A stretch of DNA of 64,000 nt from DASUPK01 sp963831605 (GTDB taxonomy: Bacteria > Actinomycetota > Thermoleophilia > Solirubrobacterales > 70-9), in assembly GCA_963831605.1 (NCBI GenBank), contig CAWHQR010000008.1, positions 62,001 through 126,000 on the forward strand. Reading direction: 5' to 3'. Positions 58,040 through 64,000 of this stretch are shown here, one piece after another (positions within the stretch are counted from its first letter, which is position 1; each line of letters begins with the position of its first letter). The notes below the pieces were generated by a model that was not told the origin of the DNA, made no database searches, and was given only the letters and a program-made list of their open reading frames with translations. A program made the translations under genes and the position numbers.

Positions 58040-58941
58040 GAGCGCCGCGCCGAGACGAGCAGGTTGTAGAAGAGCTCCGGCGGGAGCCGCGGCTCGAGGA
58101 GCTGATTGTCCACGCGCTGCAGGGCGATGTAGCTCCGGAACGCGAAGCGCCGCCAGCGCAAGGGCACCTCATCCGGCTCGGCGCTCGCCTCGAGTGTCCT
58201 CACCGTCCAGCCGTGGATCGAAGCGAGCAGCTCCTCGCCCTTCACCCTGACGTCGTCGAACGCCGCCTCGTGGCAGAAGCGGCGCAGGTCGCCGGGCGAG
58301 AAGGCGTGCACGTCGACCTCCGGCTCGAGGTCATGGCGATGCTCCTGCTCCGCTTCATAGTCCCGCGCCGAGGCGCCCACCAGCCTTCGCCAGAGCGGAG
58401 CCGTGAGCAGCGCGGTCCGCTTGGGGATGGCTGCGAGGAGGTCGCCGTATCGCGAGGGCTCACCGCAGAACGCCACGGTCCCGCCGGGACGCAGCACCCG
58501 TGCGAACTCCGAGAACGCCTGGCGGAGGTCCGGGATGTGATGGAGCACGGCGTGGCCGAAGACGAGGTCGAAGCTCTCGTCCGCGAACGGGAGAGTCTCG
58601 GCCTCGGCGGCGGCGGTCGTCACGTCGAGTCCCAGCCGCTCCGCATTCGCCTCCAGCGCCGCCAGCATCCCAGGCGAGATGTCCGTCGTGGTGGCTCGCT
58701 CGATGGCCCCCGCCTGCAGCAGGTTGAGGGAGAAGTAGCCCGTTCCGGCGCCGATCTCGAGCGAGTCGCCGAAGGGTGCCTCCGGCCAGTAGCCGAGGGC
58801 CTTGCGCAGCTTGGCGGTCACCTGCTCCTGGCCGACGTCGCCGAAGTCGATGCCCCACTTGGCGTCGTAGGACGCCGCAGCCACATCGTGGTAGCGCTCG
58901 TTGACCTCCTTGATGCGCTCGGGCGTCGAGGGCGCGGGCAT
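58036..58941 (-). CDS. SAM-dependent class I methyltransferase
   Basis: A 301-residue methyltransferase. The SAM motif I is LEIGAGTGYFSLNLLQAG, motif II region is TTDISPGMLAALEANAE, and LVFGHAVLHHIPDLRQAFSE is the post-I core resembling UbiE/type-11 enzymes. A C-terminal domain (about 90 residues, LRRFCHEAAFDDVRVKGEEL) is separate. The substrate is unknown. It lies upstream of the ABC exporter on the same strand orientation, with 37 bases between it and the permease stop. Confidence 0.87.
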   Translation of the reverse strand: MPAPSTPERIKEVNERYHDVAAASYDAKWGIDFGDVGQEQVTAKLRKALGYWPEAPFGDSLEIGAGTGYFSLNLLQAGAIERATTTDISPGMLAALEANAERLGLDVTTAAAEAETLPFADESFDLVFGHAVLHHIPDLRQAFSEFARVLRPGGTVAFCGEPSRYGDLLAAIPKRTALLTAPLWRRLVGASARDYEAEQEHRHDLEPEVDVHAFSPGDLRRFCHEAAFDDVRVKGEELLASIHGWTVRTLEASAEPDEVPLRWRRFAFRSYIALQRVDNQLLEPRLPPELFYNLLVSARRS

Positions 58942-58978
58942 GGGGCGGGATCGTAGCCCCGCTCGGGTTCGGCGAGAG

Positions 58979-59740
58979 TTACCTGTCGTACGTCCTGATG
59001 GCCCGCAGCGAGAGGCCGATCAGGACCACTCCCATCACCAGGATCACCGCGATGCAGACGAGGATCTTGTCCACCACCCAGCCGTCGATGATCAGCGAGC
59101 GAATCCCGACGATCACGTAGCTCACCGGGTTGAGCCGCGCGAGCGTCTCCATCAAGGGCGAGAGCCGGTCGAACGGGACGAAGTTCGGCGTCAGGAAGAG
59201 CAATGGGAAGAAGAGCAGGAAGCTCGTGTTCGTCGCCTGCACGTTCCGGGTCTTGAGCGCGACCAGAATTCCGAACCCCGCGTAGGCCACGCCGAAGAGG
59301 GAGGCGAGCACGACGGCCAGGAGGGCGCCGAGGACCCCCGCCTCGACATGGGCCCCGAACACGACGATCCCGAACACCATCACGACTGCGGAAGCCGCGA
59401 GGCCGCGCACGAGGTCAGCACCGAGGCGGCCGAGGATCAGCGATGTGCGGCGGATCGGCGCCACCAGCAACTTGTCGAAATAGCCACTGTCGATCTCGGT
59501 GACCAGAGCGAGCCCCGTGGTGGCTGTGGCCACGGCGAACATCAGCGAGACCGGCATCTGGAAGGCGACATAGCTCTGGCCGTTCAGCCATGGCGCAGTG
59601 TTCGCGTTGAACGTCGTCTGGACCTGGCCGATGTTCACCGCCAGGAAGAAGAGCGGGATGAACAGGGTCGGGATCGTCGCCTCCGGGTAGCGAACCACCT
59701 CCCGGACAGCACGCCGCCCGAGCAGCAGAACCTCCGTCAT
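58979..59740 (-). CDS. ABC-2 type exporter permease
   Basis: A 253-residue permease with six helices. The SLMFAVATATTGLALVTEIDSG segment followed by YFDKLLVAPIRRTSLILGR is the ABC-2 coupling signature of DrrB/NodJ-type daunorubicin-like exporters. It partners the ATPase, whose stop overlaps this start by four bases. The substrate may be a lipid, drug or polysaccharide; not predictable. Confidence 0.92.
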   Translation of the reverse strand: MTEVLLLGRRAVREVVRYPEATIPTLFIPLFFLAVNIGQVQTTFNANTAPWLNGQSYVAFQMPVSLMFAVATATTGLALVTEIDSGYFDKLLVAPIRRTSLILGRLGADLVRGLAASAVVMVFGIVVFGAHVEAGVLGALLAVVLASLFGVAYAGFGILVALKTRNVQATNTSFLLFFPLLFLTPNFVPFDRLSPLMETLARLNPVSYVIVGIRSLIIDGWVVDKILVCIAVILVMGVVLIGLSLRAIRTYDR

Positions 59741-60759
59741 GACATCACCGCCTTCGCCGCGGCCTCGTCCTCTTCGGCAGCCTTGTCCTCACGCTCGGTC
59801 CCGGCGCCCTCCAGCCGCCTCCCGGTCGCCTCCAGGAACACGTCGTCCAGCGAGGGCCGCGACACCGAGATCGCACCGACCTCGACATCGGCGGCATCCA
59901 GCCGGCGCACGATCTCCGCGATCGACGAGGCGCCGTTCTCCACGAAGAGCGCGAGCGCGTCCTGCCCGGCGATCACGCGATCGAGGCCGGGCAGCTCGCC
60001 GATCACCTGCTGGGTGCGCTCCGCATCCGCCCCGTGCAGCTCGACCGAGACCACGTCCTTGCCGATCTCGGCCTTGAGGTTCTCCGGCGTTCCCTCCGCG
60101 ACGATCTTGCCGTTGTCGATGATCGCGAGGCGCTCGCAGAGCTCGTCGGCCTCCTCCAGGTACTGGGTGGTGAGGAAGATCGTCGTGCCCGTGGCGTTGA
60201 TGCTGCGGACCTCGTCCCAGACGGTGAGGCGCGAGGCCGGATCGAGGCCGGTCGTCGGCTCATCGAGGAAGAGGACCTTGGGCTGGTGGACGAGGGCGCT
60301 CGCCAGGTCAAGGCGTCGCTTCATCCCGCCGGAATAGGTCTTGGTTCGCCGTTCGGCGGCGTCCGTCAGGCCCACCAGCTCGAGCAGCTCGTTGGTGCGC
60401 TCACGTCCCGCGCGTCCAGAGATTCCGTAAAGGCCACACTGGAGCTCGAGCAGCTCGCGGCCGGTCTGGACCGGGTCCAGCCCGATCTCCTGCAGAGCCA
60501 CTCCGATGTTGCGGCGCACTTGGTCGCCCTCGTCGACCACGTCGTGTCCCGCGACGAGGGCGCTGCCACGGGTGGGAGGTAAGAGGGTGCACAGCATCCT
60601 GATCGTGGTCGACTTGCCGGCCCCGTTTGGGCCGAGGAAGCCGAAGATCTCGCCCTGGGGCACGCTGACATCCACGCCACGCACGGCCTCGACGTCGCCC
60701 TTGAAGGTGCGGGTCAGGCCTCGGGCCTCTATTGCAGGGGCTTTCGCGCTGTTCTCCAT
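59737..60759 (-). CDS. ABC exporter ATPase, DrrA-type
   Basis: A 340-residue nucleotide-binding subunit. Walker A GPNGAGKSTTIRML, Q-loop GVALQEIGLD, ABC signature TYSGGMKRRLDLASAL, Walker B VLFLDEPTTGLDP and H-loop FLTTQYLEEAD are complete. The C-terminal extension (about 100 residues) matches daunorubicin-resistance-type ATPases. It is divergent from the methyltransferase-glucan cluster with 115 bases between starts. Confidence 0.94.
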   Translation of the reverse strand: MENSAKAPAIEARGLTRTFKGDVEAVRGVDVSVPQGEIFGFLGPNGAGKSTTIRMLCTLLPPTRGSALVAGHDVVDEGDQVRRNIGVALQEIGLDPVQTGRELLELQCGLYGISGRAGRERTNELLELVGLTDAAERRTKTYSGGMKRRLDLASALVHQPKVLFLDEPTTGLDPASRLTVWDEVRSINATGTTIFLTTQYLEEADELCERLAIIDNGKIVAEGTPENLKAEIGKDVVSVELHGADAERTQQVIGELPGLDRVIAGQDALALFVENGASSIAEIVRRLDAADVEVGAISVSRPSLDDVFLEATGRRLEGAGTEREDKAAEEDEAAAKAVMS

Positions 60760-60874
60760 CGATACCTATTCCGTCCTTGGGATTTCCCGTCAATGACGCG
60801 ATCGCCGGCTGAAACTCATCGGTGCCGACCGAATCGCACTCTACGAAAACCGCGTAGCCCCTAACTTCCCCGCG

Positions 60875-61636
60875 ATGAGCCAAGCCGAATCGACCTACCT
60901 CCAGGCGGACCAGCCCGAGGGTGTCCCGCCTCTCGAGCTGACGGGCGAGCGCACCCTGCCCGACGTTCCCGAGGAGAACTACTGGTACCGGCGCCACGTC
61001 GCGGTCTACGAGTGGATCGCCGAGCGCTGCGCGGGGCTCCGCGTCGTCGACCTGGCCTGCGGCGAGGGCTACGGCTCGGACCTGCTCGCCCGCCGTGCCG
61101 CCGAGGTGATCGGCGTGGACGCGAACCCCGAGGCGTTCGAGCACGCGCGCGCTCGCTACCGCCGCCCGAACCTGAGGTTCGAGCGGGGGCTCGTCGAGGA
61201 TTTCGAGGAGGACGTGGACGCGGTTGTCTTCCTCCAGACCATCGAGCACATCCACGAGCCCGACAAGCTCGTCGAGACGATCTCCCGGATCGCGCCCAAC
61301 GCGTACATCTCGACCCCCAACCGCCTCACCCTCGCCCCGCCGGGCGCCGAGAAGTCGGACAACCCCTGGCACCTGCGCGAGTACGACGCCGCCGAGTACC
61401 GAGAGCTGCTCGAGCCGCACTTCGCGAGCGTCGAGCTGCTCGGCCTGTTCCATGCCCGCAAGCTGCGCGCCCACGAGCTCGCGATCAGGGCGGGCTGGGA
61501 CCGGATTCATCCTGCGCTTCACCTCACCAAGCCGTTCTACGACCGCTTCATCCCGGCGATCAGCTCAAGCGACTTCAGGCTGCAGACGGGTGATCTCGAC
61601 CGGGCGCTCGACTTCCTCGCCGTCTGCCGCAGCTGA
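60875..61636 (+). CDS. SAM methyltransferase, Rv3030-like
   Basis: A 253-residue methyltransferase. Opening residues PPLELTGERTLPDVPEENYW and the SAM motif VVDLACGEGYGSDLLARR resemble Rv3030, the methyltransferase gene next to Rv3031 and Rv3032 in mycobacteria. ATG 60875. It is followed at once by a GH57 branching enzyme and a GT4 glycosyltransferase in the same order as the mycobacterial methylglucose-polysaccharide cluster, so methylation of a glucan is the likely role; the exact position methylated is not known. Confidence 0.85.
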   Translation: MSQAESTYLQADQPEGVPPLELTGERTLPDVPEENYWYRRHVAVYEWIAERCAGLRVVDLACGEGYGSDLLARRAAEVIGVDANPEAFEHARARYRRPNLRFERGLVEDFEEDVDAVVFLQTIEHIHEPDKLVETISRIAPNAYISTPNRLTLAPPGAEKSDNPWHLREYDAAEYRELLEPHFASVELLGLFHARKLRAHELAIRAGWDRIHPALHLTKPFYDRFIPAISSSDFRLQTGDLDRALDFLAVCRS

Positions 61637-61637
61637 G

Positions 61638-63050
61638 ATGCCCGACCGCAGCGCCGGCGATCTCGCGATCGTCCTCCACTCGCACATGCCGTACGTGGAG
61701 GGGTTCGGGACCTATCCGTTCGGTGAGGAGTGGCTCTTCGACGCGTTCGCGCGCTCACACCTGCCCGTCCTGGACGTCGCGGAGCGCCTCACGATGACGG
61801 TCACCCCGGTGCTCGCGGATCAGCTGGAGGCCGACGGCGTGGGGGAGAGGATGCTCAGCTTCCTTCGCCGCCACCGGGTGGATGCCGCCGATCGCGACGT
61901 GGCGGACGCGGGCGCAGCCCTTCGACCCGCCGCCAAGGCCGAGGCCGATCACCACACGACTGCCATGAAGCGCCTCGGGAAGCTCGACGGCGATCCGCTG
62001 CGCGCCTTCCAGGAGGCGCACGGGAAGGGCAGGGTCGCGCTGATGGCGTCGGCCGCGACGCACGCCGTCCTGCCCAAGCTCGCCACCCTGGCGGGCCGCC
62101 GCCTGCAGGTGGACGCCGGCCTCCGCTCGCACGAGCGCCGCTTCGGCGAGCCGGCGGGATTCTGGCTCCCGGAATGCGCGTACGCGCCCGGCGTCGAGGA
62201 CGTGCTGGCCGAGCGGGGCATCGCCTACACCTGCCTCGACCAGAGCGCACGGGAGCGCGGCACGGCTGCACTGGCGCCGATCCGCCTGCCGGGGGGCCCA
62301 GTCGCCTTCACGATCGATTGGCCAACGGTGCAACTCGTCTGGGCCGACGGCGGCTATCCCTCCGATCCCGCCTATCTCGAGTATCACCGCCTGTCGGGGA
62401 ACGGCATGCGCCTCTGGGCGATCTCGGGTCGGCCCTACGACCCGATGGCGGCGGCCAAGCGGGCGGCCGAACACGCCGCGTCCTTCCTCGCGGCGGTGCG
62501 CGACCGGCTCGAGCGCCACCGCGCCGATAGTGGCCGGCGCGGCCTCTGCGTCTTCGCGGTCGACACGGAGCTGCTCGGCCATTGGTGGGCCGAGGGCCCG
62601 ATCTGGCTCGCCGAGGTGCTCAGAGGCGCGGAGCTCGACGGCGTCCGCCTGCTCACCCTGCCCCAGGCCATGCGAGAGCACGAGAGCGAGGAGCGCCCGG
62701 CCTTCCGGAGCAGCTGGGGAGAAGGGAAGAGCCTCGAGACCTGGGATTCCCCTTCCGTCTCCGATCTGGTCTGGGCGACGCGCCGCTCCGAGCTCCGCCT
62801 GCTCCGGGCTCTCGGCACGCGCGACGTCGAGCCGGAGGCCGCCCGGCGGGCGGCTCGCGAGCTGCTGGCCCTGCAATCGAGCGACTGGGCCTTCATGGAC
62901 CATCGCGGGCAGGCGGGGGACTATCCGTACACGCGGGCGACCGCCCACGCTCAGGCCCTTCTGGAGGCCATAGACTCCTCGGAGGCAGTGGACGCCCGCG
63001 TCCGCAATCTCGCCCCTGATTTGAGCCTGGCCCCGCTGCTCGAGCCCTAG
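61638..63050 (+). CDS. GH57 1,4-alpha-glucan branching enzyme-like protein, Rv3031-like
   Basis: A 470-residue GH57 protein with VLHSHMPYVEGFGTYPFGEE at the start, the predicted nucleophile Glu in GFWLPECAYAPG (about residue 179), and the acid Asp in CVFAVDTELLGHWWAEG (about residue 308). The C-terminal helical domain typical of GH57 branching enzymes is present (LLALQSSDWAFM). Same relative position as Rv3031. ATG 61638 is one base after the methyltransferase stop, and the stop abuts the glycosyltransferase start. Confidence 0.9.
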   Translation: MPDRSAGDLAIVLHSHMPYVEGFGTYPFGEEWLFDAFARSHLPVLDVAERLTMTVTPVLADQLEADGVGERMLSFLRRHRVDAADRDVADAGAALRPAAKAEADHHTTAMKRLGKLDGDPLRAFQEAHGKGRVALMASAATHAVLPKLATLAGRRLQVDAGLRSHERRFGEPAGFWLPECAYAPGVEDVLAERGIAYTCLDQSARERGTAALAPIRLPGGPVAFTIDWPTVQLVWADGGYPSDPAYLEYHRLSGNGMRLWAISGRPYDPMAAAKRAAEHAASFLAAVRDRLERHRADSGRRGLCVFAVDTELLGHWWAEGPIWLAEVLRGAELDGVRLLTLPQAMREHESEERPAFRSSWGEGKSLETWDSPSVSDLVWATRRSELRLLRALGTRDVEPEAARRAARELLALQSSDWAFMDHRGQAGDYPYTRATAHAQALLEAIDSSEAVDARVRNLAPDLSLAPLLEP

Positions 63051-64000
63051 ATGACGAATCGCGTCCTGATCCTCTCCTGGGAGTACCCCCCGCTGATCGA
63101 GGGCGGCCTGGCGCGCCACGTCCGCAAGCTCTCAGAGGCGCTGGTGGAGCGCGACACCGAGGTCCACGTGCTCACCCGCGGCGGGGAGGAGTCGCCGTCC
63201 GAGGAGGTCATGGCGGGGGTCCACGTCCATCGCGTCATGGAGCCCACCCGCCCCGCCGAGCTCAACGAATTCGTCGCCTGGGTCGAGCGAATGAACTCGG
63301 ACATGCTCGCCGCCGGCGTCGAGCTGGGCGATCGCATCGACTTCGATCTGGTGCACGGCCATGACTGGCTGGTCGCCAACGCCTGCGACCATCTCGCGCG
63401 CCGTTTCGACGCCCCCATCGTCACCACGATTCACGCCACCGAACACGGTCGCCACCAGGGATGGGTCGACAAGCACCCGCAGTCCTACATCCACGGCGTC
63501 GAGCGCTGGATCACCAACCGTTCTGACAGCGTGATCGCCTGCTCCACCTTCATGCGCGAGCAGATCGTCGACGTCTTCGGCGTCCCCGAGTCCTCAATCG
63601 AGGTGATCCCCAACGGGATAGATCCCGACGAGATCCGGCCGCACGACGACGACGAGCTCAGGCGGCTTCGGGCCGAGTTCGCCGAGCCGGACGAGTCGCT
63701 GGTCCTGCTGGTCGGGCGGCTGGTCTACGAGAAGGGCTTCCAGGTTGCGCTCGAGGCACTGCCGCAGATCATCGAGCGGCTCCCCAAGACCCGCTTCGTG
63801 GTCGCGGGCTCCGGTACCCATGAGGAGGAGCTCCGGCGCCAGGCGGAGGAGCTCGGCCTGATGGAGCACGGCACCTTCGTCGGCTGGATCGGCGACGACG
63901 TCCTGCACTCGCTCTACGCGATCGCGGACGTCTGCGTGGTTCCCTCGATCTACGAGCCCTTCGGCCTCGTCGCCCTCGAGGCGATGGCGTCCAGCTGCCC
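63051..64000 (+). CDS. GT4 glycosyltransferase, Rv3032-like (cut by window edge)
   Basis: An incomplete alpha-glucan/glycogen-synthase-type glycosyltransferase; 316 residues are visible from ATG 63051. The N-domain has ILSWEYPPLIEGGLARHVRK and LVHGHDWLVANA, a THATEHGR-like acceptor loop (TTIHATEHGRH), the inter-domain CSTFMREQIVDVFG segment, the donor-site strand LVGRLVYEKGFQVALEALPQ and the start of the EPFGLVALEAM signature Glu-x7-Glu. Matches the family of Rv3032, which elongates glucose polymers in mycobacteria. It completes a three-gene cluster; the remainder lies outside the window. Confidence 0.92.
   Translation, partial: MTNRVLILSWEYPPLIEGGLARHVRKLSEALVERDTEVHVLTRGGEESPSEEVMAGVHVHRVMEPTRPAELNEFVAWVERMNSDMLAAGVELGDRIDFDLVHGHDWLVANACDHLARRFDAPIVTTIHATEHGRHQGWVDKHPQSYIHGVERWITNRSDSVIACSTFMREQIVDVFGVPESSIEVIPNGIDPDEIRPHDDDELRRLRAEFAEPDESLVLLVGRLVYEKGFQVALEALPQIIERLPKTRFVVAGSGTHEEELRRQAEELGLMEHGTFVGWIGDDVLHSLYAIADVCVVPSIYEPFGLVALEAMASSC

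Overview
The window is a GC-rich chromosomal segment from an actinobacterium. The gene set fits the deep-branching class Thermoleophilia (Solirubrobacterales-like). Pointers are F420-type luciferase-fold oxidoreductases, ergothioneine genes egtB and egtD, a CtpE-like P-type ATPase, a Rv3679/Rv3680-like ArsA pair, a Rv3030-Rv3032-like glucan cluster, a secreted protein with a Lys/Cys-rich N-terminus, and a large diderm-style type IV pilus locus with WhiG-like promoter boxes. The placement is inferred from gene content only; no rRNA or tRNA gene was found.

Layout. 0-14.5 kb is mostly metabolic: the start of a DUF559-type gene at the left edge, a LigD polymerase domain, crotonase and thioesterase, a P-type ATPase/pyruvate kinase pair, a RES/Xre toxin-antitoxin pair, a secreted Ig-like protein, an LLM oxidoreductase, the pntA1-pntA2-pntB transhydrogenase operon and an alpha/beta hydrolase. 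14.5-22 kb holds surface or membrane proteins, a frameshifted SDR, egtB-egtD, and a carotenoid oxygenase carrying two frameshifts beside a divergent PadR regulator. 22-27.5 kb holds a second LLM enzyme, glpX, yihY and the principal sigma factor rpoD behind a long structured leader.

28-44 kb is a nearly complete type IV pilus locus: pilT1, a thioredoxin-fold-like membrane protein, pilB, pilT2, pilC, two near-identical major pilins, three minor pilin-like genes, pilD, pilM, pilN, pilO and a PilP-like gene. Pilin 1 has a WhiG/FliA-type promoter followed by a cyclic di-GMP-I riboswitch. Pilin 2 has the same promoter type but no recognisable aptamer. Each pilin has its own strong terminator. This is the most interesting system in the window: pilin transcription appears wired to cyclic di-GMP through the promoter class and, for one copy only, also through an RNA switch.

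44-64 kb contains an HxlR regulator, an unknown 562-residue protein, a pair of ArsA-type ATPases, a ParA directly coupled to an FtsZ with an unusually long N-terminal extension, gamma-glutamyltransferase, a Lon-N-domain protein divergent from a class III cyclase, a DipZ-like redox protein, a second DUF559-type gene starting inside a large hairpin, a DksA-like protein without zinc ligands, a methyltransferase, an ABC exporter pair, and a methyltransferase-GH57-GT4 cluster running off the right edge.

Sequence-level oddities: four likely single-base indels fall between 14.6 and 22 kb, either assembly errors or real pseudogenes. A 57-bp structured repeat occurs twice, 17 kb apart. A consensus promoter plus intrinsic terminator sits in the rpoD leader.
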